NCBI GenBank assembly: GCA_002496565.1
Contig: DAKJ01000004.1
Location: 133,792 to 197,791 of the forward strand
DNA from: Methanosarcina sp. UBA289
GTDB taxonomy: Archaea > Halobacteriota > Methanosarcinia > Methanosarcinales > Methanosarcinaceae
Length of the DNA: 64,000 bases
Reading direction: 5' to 3'
Below the pieces are notes generated by a model. The model was not told the DNA's origin. It was given only the letters and a program-made list of their open reading frames with translations, and did not search any database. The stretch's first letter is position 1; each line of letters opens with the position of its first letter. This document shows positions 8,559 to 17,398 of the stretch, piece by piece. Both the position numbers and the translations under genes were made by a program.

Positions 8559-11144
8559 ATGGTAAATGATAAAGCAGATAATTCTAAAAATTTAGATGAT
8601 GAAGTTCGACAAAAAATAATTAATCCACTTGAAAATGAATTAAAAGGTTTTAATACAGATTTGACTGAAAAAGACAAAATTTTGACGGGTTTAGATGAAA
8701 CAATCCAATTAAAACTTGGTAGATGTCAGGATATTGTCAAAAAAAACACAGGAACTGTGTTTAAGTACTTAAAAATTTTTGGCACAATTTTTGTAATAAG
8801 TGGTGTAGCATCTATTGGAATCTGGGTCTCCTTAGGGGTTGACAAGTCCGTTGATTGGATTATAAGTAATCAATCTTTTTCAACCGCGAGTAAAGTTATA
8901 TACCTATTCGGATTTGTCGTATTGTTCGTTATTGTTAGTGCTATATCTGTGATTTTATTTTACCATTTTGTAATTAGAGAGCAATATAAAAAATCTTTAT
9001 CTGAAATTGAAATGAATTCAATTGACCCTGAAAAAAAAGGCGTTAAAAAGGTATTTGAGGATTTCAAAGTTTCAGCTAAAGGTGCAGAAGGATTTTTTAA
9101 AAGTAAGATATCTCTTGTTGAAAGCGTAAATGCTGAGATAAAAACAGAAAGAGAATGGTATCTTGAATGTAATAAAATTCTGATGATAATTACTTTTTTT
9201 GGCTTACAAAAAGATTTGAAAAATACAATCGAGGATATAAAAAACAACCCTCCTGATAATTCAAATTATAAAACTGTAATTGATCATGTTTGTGAAAAAG
9301 CTCCGTTTAATTCAACCTTGATGAATCTTTTAGTATCATATTATGATGGAAAAAACAAAGAGGTTGAAAGTTATTGGAGTGAAGTTAAAAAAGATCAAAA
9401 GTTATTTGACAAGATAGCAAATATAATATGGAATTTAAATATTTTTAATCTTTATAATGGCATTGAAAAACTGGACAAAAATGCTTTGAGTATAGACGAA
9501 CTAAAACATATATTATCAAAATCACAACAGTTTGAGAAGTCTTTGATAACGAACAACGTTTTGTTATATACGCGGATATATACACATCTTTTAAATTATC
9601 GTGAAAAAGTTGCCAAAGAAAAGACTAATGGAAATATCAATTTGAAAAAACAATTAACAAAGAAGGAAATTATTGATAATATAAATTTCAGTAATGATTT
9701 TGTATCTAATTTTATTGATATCTTTTCCAAAGAGCTATGTGAATCTTTAGATAAAGAGCTACGTGAATCTTTAGATATAGATTCTACAGATGGTTATGTA
9801 GATGCATTAATAGCAATTATATTGAGCCAAGATATTAATTTTAGAGAAACAGTATGTAAGAATGCCTCCGAAAACGATGAGGCTATATATGTTTTGATGG
9901 CTTATCATGATTTACGTGAACAGAAAGGGAAAAAGAATGAATACTTTTCACTGTCAGATATATTCCACAAAGATTATACTCCAAACAAAATGAGAGAAAA
10001 AATTAATACAGATCACTTTAGTAAAATAAAGTTCAAGCATTTTTCGACTGCGTTATCTGAAGGAAGATGGATTGAATCAACTCAAATGATACTTCTGAGT
10101 ATGATTGATAATGTTGAAACGCAGTTAATTAAAAGTGAAAAAAACGAAATTGTCATAAAGATTTTTGCAAAATATTTTACAAAAATAAATATAAATACTT
10201 TGGATAGAGCTGTTGATGCTGGACTTTTTACTATATATTTAATCCTTGTTCCACCGACTGGAGGATCTTTTTTAAGAGGAGTGATAGATAAACTTTCAAT
10301 CCAGAAAAATAAACATATTAATAAAAAACAAAATGAAAAGGATAATGGAACTAGGAGTTTTAATTACAACGAAACAAGAAAGTCAGAAGAACGTTACGGT
10401 GTTTCCCTTTTTTTTGATTCGAATAAACCCGAACCACAAGTGCCGATGTATGATTTTGACAATTATTCTAATGCTACTAGAATTGGTATAGTTCATAATA
10501 AAATATCGTTTACAACTTTTGTTGATCGCTTCAATAAAGATGTTGAAAAGGTACTGAGGAGAGAAATTAAAGAAAATCCTTCTCAAAAATGGGAAAAGAT
10601 TACCTTTATACTATTAAGAATTAGCCCTTCAAAATACAGTTTTGGATTAATGAATGACAAGACAAATATCGAGGGTGTGAACTCTTTTGGTAATTTAGAT
10701 TTAGTAGAAAAAATCGCAACACTAGCTTCCCCTTACCTTACAGAAACGCAGAAAACCGCCGTTGCTACGTTTGAAAACGATATAAAACTAGAAAATATTT
10801 TTGAAGAACTGACACTGTCAAATTTCATGTCATTTAACACACAAAAGATTTATGAAAAAAAATACGGTAAGCTTCTAGAAAGTCCAGTTTTAATAGGGTC
10901 TATTAAAGAATGCTTAAAAACATATAACATTGAATCCTTTAGGGAGTTAAGTAATATTCTTTTCTACCAACCAAAGATACAAAACGAACTTAAAAAATCT
11001 TTAGCTGTAATTATAGCTAAAGAAAATATTAGGCTAGAAAATCCACCTCTTAATGAAGAGATGCAAGAACAATTTGCATCTGAATTTTTAACCTCAATAA
11101 AATCACTATATGATATGTGGAATCATGAAATATTAAGACTGTAA
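8559..11144 (+). CDS. Unrecognised 861-aa protein with two N-terminal membrane segments
   Basis: An ATG start and a long AT-rich frame. The N-terminus (1-65) is charged, followed by two hydrophobic segments at about 68-92 and 110-138, then roughly 720 soluble residues rich in Lys, Asn and Glu. There is a small internal duplication around residues 390-405 (SKELCESLDKELRESLD). A long Lys/Asn-rich insert (about 590-620) separates two globular parts. I recognise no catalytic motif, and no Walker, nuclease or protease signature. The architecture (two membrane helices then a long soluble domain) parallels the 925-aa protein at 4380-7157, although the sequences are not obviously related. Its place in the island suggests an accessory role, unproven. 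Confidence 0.75.
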   Translation: MVNDKADNSKNLDDEVRQKIINPLENELKGFNTDLTEKDKILTGLDETIQLKLGRCQDIVKKNTGTVFKYLKIFGTIFVISGVASIGIWVSLGVDKSVDWIISNQSFSTASKVIYLFGFVVLFVIVSAISVILFYHFVIREQYKKSLSEIEMNSIDPEKKGVKKVFEDFKVSAKGAEGFFKSKISLVESVNAEIKTEREWYLECNKILMIITFFGLQKDLKNTIEDIKNNPPDNSNYKTVIDHVCEKAPFNSTLMNLLVSYYDGKNKEVESYWSEVKKDQKLFDKIANIIWNLNIFNLYNGIEKLDKNALSIDELKHILSKSQQFEKSLITNNVLLYTRIYTHLLNYREKVAKEKTNGNINLKKQLTKKEIIDNINFSNDFVSNFIDIFSKELCESLDKELRESLDIDSTDGYVDALIAIILSQDINFRETVCKNASENDEAIYVLMAYHDLREQKGKKNEYFSLSDIFHKDYTPNKMREKINTDHFSKIKFKHFSTALSEGRWIESTQMILLSMIDNVETQLIKSEKNEIVIKIFAKYFTKININTLDRAVDAGLFTIYLILVPPTGGSFLRGVIDKLSIQKNKHINKKQNEKDNGTRSFNYNETRKSEERYGVSLFFDSNKPEPQVPMYDFDNYSNATRIGIVHNKISFTTFVDRFNKDVEKVLRREIKENPSQKWEKITFILLRISPSKYSFGLMNDKTNIEGVNSFGNLDLVEKIATLASPYLTETQKTAVATFENDIKLENIFEELTLSNFMSFNTQKIYEKKYGKLLESPVLIGSIKECLKTYNIESFRELSNILFYQPKIQNELKKSLAVIIAKENIRLENPPLNEEMQEQFASEFLTSIKSLYDMWNHEILRL

Positions 11145-11367
11145 TTCATTCACCTTTTTTAACAAACCATACCCAAAGTACATTCAATACTGATGATAAT
11201 TTGGTTTTAACCAAAGACCAAATAATTTTTTCATGCTAATTTTCAAACCTACACGAATTAAAAAATAGAAGTTATTTTGATTAAGGCGACTTTCTAAAAA
11301 AATGGATGCGCATTACTTTTGCACTAGCGTACAAAAAATTTGAGTTACCTATATCCCAAAAAGTTAG

Positions 11368-11452
11368 TGCGATAGGTGCGATTCGAACGCACGAACTCCT
11401 ACGAGACCAGGCTCTGAATCTATCGCCTTTGGCCTGGCTGGGCAACTCTCGC
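11368..11452 (-). tRNA. tRNA-Leu (anticodon CAG), chimeric, probably non-functional
   Basis: Read on the minus strand this folds as a class II tRNA. The acceptor GCGAGAG pairs with CUAUCGC with one mismatch. A D-arm, a loop UUCAGAG with anticodon CAG, a long variable arm (CUCGUAGGAG) and a perfect T-arm (GUGCG-UUCGAAU-CGCAC) follow. The anticodon stem fails: 5' side AUAGA faces CCUGG. The strand that would pair with CCUGG, namely CCAGG, is found 160 bases away in the fragment at 11569-11607. The two halves therefore look as if they came from two different tRNA-Leu genes joined at the anticodon loop, the classic integrase crossover site. Confidence 0.65.
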
Positions 11453-11568
11453 ATATTGAAAGATAGTTTTTTTTGTATTGTCTATTCTTTATTTAACTGG
11501 TGTATTATTACTAAACTTCGTTTCTTTTTTCTTGGATCTTTTAATAACATTTAGTCCTGTATGTTGGA

Positions 11569-11607
11569 CTCTGAACCTGGCGCCTTTGACCTGGTGGACA
11601 ATTCAGA
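11569..11607 (-). other. tRNA-Leu 5'-half fragment (D-arm to anticodon loop)
   Basis: On the minus strand this reads ...CCAGGUCAAAGGCG, then CCAGG, then UUCAGAG, matching the D-loop and anticodon-loop layout of archaeal tRNA-Leu; after the loop the similarity stops. The CCAGG stem strand is exactly complementary to the CCUGG of the tRNA at 11368-11452. It is probably the displaced half left by recombination. Confidence 0.5.
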
Positions 11608-11622
11608 TCAGATGGATAAAAA

Positions 11623-12579
11623 TTATACAGGAAATTTCCCAATAAGTCTACTGTATTGGTCTGTTGCTTGCTGTACTTTGTTTAAATAATGTGCACTTCC
11701 CACAGTAGCAGATGCTCTACCTTGAATAAAATCAGCTACGCTTTCTGTTATTCCTTCTTTAATCATGGTGTTTAAGTGCCATTTTCTAATTGTTTTTGCA
11801 GTCACACGTCCACTTCTTATTTCTTTCATGACGCTACAGTATGATTTGAGACTGCATAGTTTCTTTAATTCAGGAACATATGAAGAAGGGAAAAATACAT
11901 GAAAAGTCTTTTTTGTACCACTGGATAAATAAGAAGTTGGATAGTGGGCAACTTCACCTTCAATGATTATGTTGCGCTCATCGAAGTTTTCAAGCATTTG
12001 ATGAATATGGGTTAAGCGGTTTCCTGAATAAACCAATAAACTATATATAGGTTTCATTTGCTGAGGGCATTCTGCATATCCTTTCTTAATTTCTTCATCA
12101 TTTACATAAATTTCAATAACACCTGATTTTTTGATTTTTACAAAACGTCTCCATTTCTCAAGATTATAACCACATATTTCATCAATCTCTTTATCTTCAA
12201 AGTAATTAAATAAGTTACGCAGTCCTCTTTCTTCTTTATCCTTCAATGAAATATCTCTGAATTCTATAGGTTTGCTTACATTTTTACTTTCAAAAAACCT
12301 AGATAAAGCACTAAAATAGCTTTTCTTTGTAGATTCCGATATATTTTTATAGCGGAGCCATTTTTCAAAAGAAATTTTATGTTCAATCCATATTTCATTG
12401 AGTAGGAAGCTTTTACAACTGCTTTCTTTTAAAGAGCTTGATGGAGAATAATTATTAATTTGGTTGCAATTTGGCAGGCTTATATTGTTGGAAATTAAAG
12501 GAATTATAAATCTTTTTTTGTTAAAAGGAGCCTTTACACGGCGGGGATCCTGAGTTCGAATCTCAGCGGGCCCACTCAT
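11623..12579 (-). CDS. int: SSV / archaeal-phage type tyrosine integrase
   Basis: This is a site-specific recombinase of the archaeal virus class. The C-terminal catalytic domain shows R188 (SGNRLTHIHQ), R265 (KTIRKWHLN), the block ADFIQGRASATVGSAHYL (R288, H297) and a terminal tyrosine, most likely Y309. An SAM-like core-binding region lies at about residues 60-130. The gene starts at ATG 12579, three bases from the 3' end of a tRNA-Val half, and the first 16 residues are encoded by the antisense of that tRNA half. Having the attachment site at the very start of int is typical of SSV-like and pNOB8-like elements. At 318 aa the enzyme looks complete, so the element could still be excisable. 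Confidence 0.85.
   Translation of the reverse strand: MSGPAEIRTQDPRRVKAPFNKKRFIIPLISNNISLPNCNQINNYSPSSSLKESSCKSFLLNEIWIEHKISFEKWLRYKNISESTKKSYFSALSRFFESKNVSKPIEFRDISLKDKEERGLRNLFNYFEDKEIDEICGYNLEKWRRFVKIKKSGVIEIYVNDEEIKKGYAECPQQMKPIYSLLVYSGNRLTHIHQMLENFDERNIIIEGEVAHYPTSYLSSGTKKTFHVFFPSSYVPELKKLCSLKSYCSVMKEIRSGRVTAKTIRKWHLNTMIKEGITESVADFIQGRASATVGSAHYLNKVQQATDQYSRLIGKFPV
12530..12574 (+). other. attachment site: 3' half of tRNA-Val(UAC)
   Basis: This is a 45-base copy of tRNA-Val from the anticodon arm to the 3' end: GCC-UUUACAC-GGCGG (anticodon UAC), then the T-arm with GAGUUCGAAUCUC, then the acceptor strand CGGGCCC and A73. The 5' half is absent; upstream sequence is unrelated AT-rich DNA. 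A partial tRNA beside an integrase start is the expected attR of an element lying to its left. The complete tRNA-Val would then be beyond the left edge of the window. Confidence 0.8.
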
Positions 12580-12619
12580 TTTAACATCCTTGTTTTCTGA
12601 TTCTAAGAACGTATTGACC

Positions 12620-12766
12620 TTATTTTCCTAATGCTTCAAGTATTTCTTCAAGGTCAGATTTTATCTCTGGTTGTACAACGCTAATTTTTCCATCAAACTC
12701 TTCATCAAGGGAAATTACATACAAAGGCTTATCATTGTATTCTGTTTTGAAATATGAGCAGTTTAT
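12620..12766 (-). pseudogene. 3' fragment of an unidentified gene
   Basis: A minus-strand frame of 48 codons ends in TAA and reads as credible protein (YNDKPLYVISLDEEF..., ending EEILEALGK). It is open from a TGA at 12767-12769 and has no start codon, so it is a truncated 3' end. It sits immediately outside the attachment site, as if cut by element insertion or deletion. I do not recognise the family. Confidence 0.4.
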
Positions 12767-13785
12767 TCAACATGATCCAATCTGGATTGAGGCAACCGTA
12801 TTAAATTATATGATATTTTTGTTTTTGCTTGCAATTTTGTGAGTTTTGATTTCCCTAAAAATTTTATTTTATCTCCACCATGTCAAAAAACAGCTGTTAA
12901 CTTTTATACAACTTTTTATTCTTCTTTTATCTAGGTTAAACGATGGAAAATTACTCAAAATAATATACGCTTTAAATCATATCAACGTTTTAAAATTATT
13001 TATTTCAGAAATTTCAAGACTTTATTGGATTAGTACTAAATGACAAGCAAGTAGATTATTTTTGCTTCTAAACTTTTTCTCTTGAGTTGCCGCACATGTG
13101 CCTGTTGCTAAACTTCTTCTTTGGCTCAAGAGTATGTCTCCCTCAAAATCTCATAAAACCTTTTAAAATATCGTGGTCCTAGTGATTTCACGTAAAAAGA
13201 TTTCAGCATTGAGAAATCTGCAATACTCTCATTTTCTATATTTACACGCATGGAGAATTATATGCTTTTTTTGGGAAAGAGCAGATAGAATTGATATATC
13301 AGGGGTCCATCACTATAAAGAAAACGAATATTACACCAAACAAACCTTTTCATTCCAATATTTCCAGTAATTTCTATATATGCTTCATTAAATGTCATAA
13401 ATAATTTATTTTCATAAGCTTCTTAGATTCTGAACAGTTTAGTCCTATATATTTACTTTTGCTCATCTTTTTGGTTTTTTTTATACGCTTTAGAGGCATA
13501 TTCTTCTTTAACTCTAACTTCTGTTTCAAAAAAACTTAATTGAGAGCTATTTCCTATTTTTTCTGTGGGAATTTCCCTTTTTCTCTAGCTGCAAGCGGAA
13601 TTTGCACATCAAATTCTTTTTTCTTTATAACTTGATATTATATATAGCACTGATATTGTTATATAGAAAGGAAAACGATAAAGACTTAGAATCTTTGTTA
13701 CCTACAAAAAGATATGCTTTAATATTTTTAGAGCGTAATTTCTTGCAAAGATTATTTTGAAATCTATAGTGGGGGAGGAGTCAGT
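12767..13785. other. Gene-poor spacer between island and core genome
   Basis: About 1 kb with no convincing gene; the open frames at 12846 and 13173 are low-complexity. The only structure seen is an 8-bp inverted repeat, CTCTTGAG (13079-13086) and CTCAAGAG (13125-13132), and TATA-like AT clusters near 13640-13670 that may serve the winged-helix gene. Confidence 0.5.
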
Positions 13786-14013
13786 ATTAAGAGAAGGAGC
13801 AGAACTGATATTGCAGTAGATATTTTAAGAGTAGCAATGAACGGGGCGAAGAAAACTCATATTGTATATGAAGTTAATTTGAATTTCAACATTGCCCAGA
13901 AATACCTTGAAATGTTGAAAGAAAAAGAGCTTATCAGACATGAAAATGGACTTTTCATCACTACTGACAAAGGAAAAGTCTTTCAGGAAATGGCTAAGGA
14001 ACTCAAACTCTAA
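13786..14013 (+). CDS. Winged-helix DNA-binding protein, apparent ATT start
   Basis: A 75-residue protein beginning (x)SIKRRSRTDIAVDILRVA, then a recognition-helix region (THIVYEVNLNFNIAQKYLEML), then a beta wing (LIRHENGLFITTDKGKVFQEM). This is the HTH_45-type archaeal winged-helix domain that dominates small Methanosarcina regulators. The frame has no ATG before codon 18 (13837), which would delete the first helix. A strong ribosome binding site, GGGGGAGGAG at 13771-13780, sits 5 bases before ATT at 13786, so ATT is the likely start (or a mutated ATG). Probably a transcription regulator. It lies alone at the boundary of the core genome. Confidence 0.7.
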   Translation: MKRRSRTDIAVDILRVAMNGAKKTHIVYEVNLNFNIAQKYLEMLKEKELIRHENGLFITTDKGKVFQEMAKELKL

Positions 14014-14313
14014 ACGATTCTCATCTCTTTTTAATTTTTATTTACTTTTTCCATCTTTCTCTTTTTTCCAGTTTCACTACGTTTTAAATCGAATTTTCCG
14101 CTTCCATTCTTTTTTGAGTTATTCCATTACAATCTCAGCTGGGAATCCGGCGAAGAAAATCGCTATGGATAAGCCAGTAATAGTGTTTCTAAATTAGAAT
14201 ACGCCCCCATATATATAAACGTAGTTTGGAAACATATACTATGGCGATAAAAGCATTTTTTTTGAAGTTCATACTTAAGAAGTCGCCTCAGGTATCAAAT
14301 ACTCAAGCACCTG

Positions 14314-14595
14314 TTGACGGGTCAGCGGTCATTTAAAGAGCCTGATGTTGAGGGTCAGATGAGACTGATTAAAGAGTATAACGTAGCTTTCAGTTTTTCC
14401 TCAGATAAAGGAGAGGGAGATGAAGATTCTCCTGAAAAGATAAAAGTCTGTAATATCCCTGTTATAATGATTCCCATTTTGTATGAGGTACTTTCATCCA
14501 TCGCGAAGATGGTAATCGAGAGTCACTATAGGACTTATATGGACGAAGATTTAAATCTGGCAGATCCCCTAAATGAAAGTTGCATGGCTTATTAA
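14314..14595 (+). CDS. Hypothetical 93-aa protein, start uncertain
   Basis: The frame is open from 14266 and the only accepted start is TTG at 14314, without a clear ribosome binding site. The sequence is acidic with a central hydrophobic strand (VCNIPVIMIPILYEVLSSIAKMVIE). An ATG frame of 32 codons begins upstream at 14241 and ends in TAA at 14334-14336, overlapping this one in another phase, so the pair may be one gene broken by a frameshift. No family recognised. Confidence 0.35.
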   Translation: MTGQRSFKEPDVEGQMRLIKEYNVAFSFSSDKGEGDEDSPEKIKVCNIPVIMIPILYEVLSSIAKMVIESHYRTYMDEDLNLADPLNESCMAY

Positions 14596-14629
14596 TTAGA
14601 TAACTGAAGGCTACGAGGATAGATTCTAT

Positions 14630-14779
14630 ATGGAACATAACCTGGCAAATCTTCCAAAACTATTCAAGGAGGCTCTAATCCGTATAAACTTAAAAACTTG
14701 CTGGAGAGGCAAAGATGGCAGGCAAATGAGGCTGATCAACCTGAATGCCGCTGATTTTATTTTTGCAAGAATTTCCTGA
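14630..14779 (+). CDS. Small hypothetical protein, 49 aa
   Basis: ATG to TGA, 49 codons, basic (LPKLFKEALIRINLKTCWRGK...), lying 50 bases before cdc48. There is no strong ribosome binding site and no recognisable motif. It may be a genuine leader gene of cdc48 or a chance frame. Confidence 0.25.
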   Translation: MEHNLANLPKLFKEALIRINLKTCWRGKDGRQMRLINLNAADFIFARIS

Positions 14780-14828
14780 CACTTTTAATGATTGAAACAT
14801 TTTTACTGATTGGGATAGGGGGTATTAT

Positions 14829-17126
14829 TTGACTGATAGGGATAAAACAACGATAAAATTAAAAGTTGCAGAAGCCGATCAACGGGACGTTGGAAAAGGA
14901 ATTGTCCGAATAGATGAAAGCTTCAGGGAAAAGATGGGACTCAAACCCTTCGATGTTGTGGAAATCAAAGGAGGAAAATCGACTTCAGCCCTGATAGGAC
15001 GTCCATATCCTAGCGATTCGGGACTTGACATTATACGTATGGATGGGCTTATCCGCATCAATGCAAAAATCGGTCTAGGAGAATATGTGGATATTCGCAA
15101 AGCCGACTGGAAAGAAGCAAAAAGCGTGACTTTTGCGCCTGTGGTCAAGGGCATGCAGATCTACGCTCCCAGTGAAACCCTTAAAGCCGTATTCATGAAC
15201 CGCACGGTTTCAAAGGGAGACTTTATTTCAACCACAAGCTTAAGAAAATCTAGGGAAAGGGAGACTTTCGGTAAGGGAGTTATGTTTGAGGATTTCTTCC
15301 AAGATTTTTTCGGCCAGGGCTTTGGTCCATCTTTTGGGCTTGGGGAAATAAAACTTCAGGTAGTTTCTACTTCTCCGTCGGGAATAGTAAAGATTACAGA
15401 CTTAACACAGGTTGAGCTTTTGCCTGAAGCGACCGAAGTAACTCCTGAGCAGAATATTCCTACTGTTATGTATGAAGACCTAGGTGGGCTAAAAGAAGCC
15501 ATCGGGAAAGTTCGGGAAATGATAGAGTTGCCTTTGAAGCACCCTGAGCTTTTTGACAGGCTTGGAATCGATGCTCCAAAAGGAGTACTGCTCCACGGCC
15601 CTCCAGGTACGGGTAAGACAATGCTTGCAAAAGCAGTTGCCAACGAGTCCGATGCTTACTTCATTTCTATCAATGGCCCGGAAATTATGTCCAAATATTA
15701 CGGGGAGTCTGAAAGGGCAATAAGGGAAATTTTCGAGGATGCAGAAAAGAATGCTCCTGCAATTATTTTCCTGGATGAAATCGATTCCATCGCCCCTAAG
15801 CGGGCTGAAGTAACCGGGGAAGTCGAAAGGAGAGTAGTTGCTCAACTTCTCTCCCTTATGGACGGGCTTAAGGCTCGTAAGAATGTAATTGTTATAGGGT
15901 CAACTAACCGTCCTGAAGCCCTGGACGTAGCACTCCGCCGCCCTGGCAGGTTTGATCGAGAAATTGAACTCAGAGTCCCGGATACGGATGGAAGGTTAGA
16001 AATTTTTCAGATCCATACCAGGGGAATGCCTCTTGCTGAAGACGTGAATCTTATGGATTTTGCTCAAATAACATACGGGTTCGTAGGAGCTGATATTGCT
16101 GCCCTGTGCAGGGAAGCGGCTATGAGCGCTCTAAGGCGGGTTTTGCCGAAAATCAATCTCAATGAACCTGAAATTCCGGCTGAAATTCTGGATTCCCTCC
16201 AAGTAATAAGAGAAGATTTTGAGAATGCTCTTAAAGATGTCCAGCCATCGGCAATAAGGGAAATCTTGATTGAGGTTCCTACTGTCAGTTGGGACGACGT
16301 AGGAGGCTTAGAAGAAGTAAAAAGTCTCCTCAAAGAGGCAGTAGAATGGCCTCTTAAAAATCCGGAATCTTACAGAGATATAGGAGTTGAAGCTCCTAAA
16401 GGTGTTCTTCTATATGGTCCTCCCGGTACGGGAAAGACTCTTCTTGCAAAGGCAATAGCCCACGAATCAGATGCTAATTTTATCACAGCCAAGGGAAGTG
16501 ATCTGCTTTCCAAATGGTATGGGGAATCCGAGAAAAGGATTGCTGAGGTATTTACACGGGCAAGGCAAGTTGCTCCTTCAATCATTTTTCTGGACGAACT
16601 TGATTCGCTTGCGCCCATTCGCGTTGCTTCTACAGGTGAGCCTCAGGTTACGGCAAGAATTCTCAATCAGCTTCTCTCCGAGATGGATGGGCTTGAAGAA
16701 CTCAGGGCTGTAGTAGTAATTGGCGCAACAAATCGTCCTGATGTCATTGATCCTGCTCTTATCCGACCAGGTCGTTTTGATGAACTGATTCTTGTTCCGA
16801 TCCCTGACGAGGGAGCTCGCAGGGAGATCTTCAAGGTTCATACCGAAAAAATGGCGCTTGCAGAGGATGTTGATCTCGAAAAGCTCGTTTCAATGACCGA
16901 TCAGTATACTGGTGCAGATATTGCAGCCGTATGCAAAAAGGCAGGAAGGCTTGCTCTGCGTGAGGATCTTCACGCAAAAAATGTCATGCAGAAGCACTTC
17001 CTTAGAGCAATAGCAGAAACTGGGCCTTCGGTTACTTCGGATACGATGAAGTATTACGAGGCTATAAGAGGCGAGCTCAGGACAAGGAAATCTAAGGAGA
17101 TAGAGAATCCTTCTTACTTTGAGTAA
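14829..17126 (+). CDS. cdc48: Cdc48/VCP-type AAA ATPase (VAT)
   Basis: This is a hexameric unfoldase that feeds substrates to the proteasome and remodels complexes. The order is: N-terminal double-psi-barrel and Cd domains (1-200), D1 AAA module with Walker A GPPGTGKT at 257-264 and Walker B IIFLDE at 312-317, and D2 module with Walker A 530-537 and Walker B 585-590. Each module is followed by arginine-finger regions (RRPGRFD, IRPGRFD). The D2 C-terminus ends in a basic tail. It starts at TTG with GGGGGT about 8 bases upstream. A Phe/Gly-rich segment (about 150-172, EDFFQDFFGQGFG) interrupts the Cd subdomain. The gene is alone and followed by a long T-rich stretch (17140-17230) that probably ends transcription. 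Confidence 0.97.
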   Translation: MTDRDKTTIKLKVAEADQRDVGKGIVRIDESFREKMGLKPFDVVEIKGGKSTSALIGRPYPSDSGLDIIRMDGLIRINAKIGLGEYVDIRKADWKEAKSVTFAPVVKGMQIYAPSETLKAVFMNRTVSKGDFISTTSLRKSRERETFGKGVMFEDFFQDFFGQGFGPSFGLGEIKLQVVSTSPSGIVKITDLTQVELLPEATEVTPEQNIPTVMYEDLGGLKEAIGKVREMIELPLKHPELFDRLGIDAPKGVLLHGPPGTGKTMLAKAVANESDAYFISINGPEIMSKYYGESERAIREIFEDAEKNAPAIIFLDEIDSIAPKRAEVTGEVERRVVAQLLSLMDGLKARKNVIVIGSTNRPEALDVALRRPGRFDREIELRVPDTDGRLEIFQIHTRGMPLAEDVNLMDFAQITYGFVGADIAALCREAAMSALRRVLPKINLNEPEIPAEILDSLQVIREDFENALKDVQPSAIREILIEVPTVSWDDVGGLEEVKSLLKEAVEWPLKNPESYRDIGVEAPKGVLLYGPPGTGKTLLAKAIAHESDANFITAKGSDLLSKWYGESEKRIAEVFTRARQVAPSIIFLDELDSLAPIRVASTGEPQVTARILNQLLSEMDGLEELRAVVVIGATNRPDVIDPALIRPGRFDELILVPIPDEGARREIFKVHTEKMALAEDVDLEKLVSMTDQYTGADIAAVCKKAGRLALREDLHAKNVMQKHFLRAIAETGPSVTSDTMKYYEAIRGELRTRKSKEIENPSYFE

Positions 17127-17361
17127 AAATGTTAAAAAAAAGTTTTACCTTATTTTTATTTTTTCCTTTTTTCCTTTTTTACTAACTTATTTTTCTCACA
17201 GTCTAATTATTTTTAACATTATGTTTTTATTAATCGATCTTTAAAGTCGACAATTTTTTAAATTTCTCTCTTTTTATTCACTTATATCTTAGAGTTTTCC
17301 GAAAATGATGGTCGGGATTTAATATCCATTTATATTTAAACTTTACAAATTATGTTAACCA

Positions 17362-17393
17362 ATGATATTAAATATCATAATTACTATCGGTAA
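17362..17393. promoter_or_regulatory. Perfect 17-bp palindrome and second dyad before the XRE-CBS gene
   Basis: ATGATATTAAATATCAT at 17362-17378 is a perfect inverted repeat (8-base arms, one central base). It is followed by TTACTATCGGTAA at 17381-17393, an imperfect dyad ending 5 bases before the start codon. A TATA-like box (TTTATATTTAAAC) lies near 17328-17340. The position fits an operator over the transcription start of an autoregulated gene. Confidence 0.5.
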
Positions 17394-17398
17394 TATAT

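Noticed and set aside
11306..11554. 82-aa plus-strand frame
   Set aside because: It runs antisense through the chimeric tRNA-Leu.
14879..15300. The Phe/Gly-rich insert of Cdc48 as a novelty
   Set aside because: As far as I recall, similar inserts occur in this position in other methanosarcinal Cdc48 proteins, so I did not list it as a finding.
15489..15845. 118-aa antisense frame in cdc48 and similar antisense frames in other core genes
   Set aside because: They lie entirely within strongly supported genes and are by-products of codon bias.
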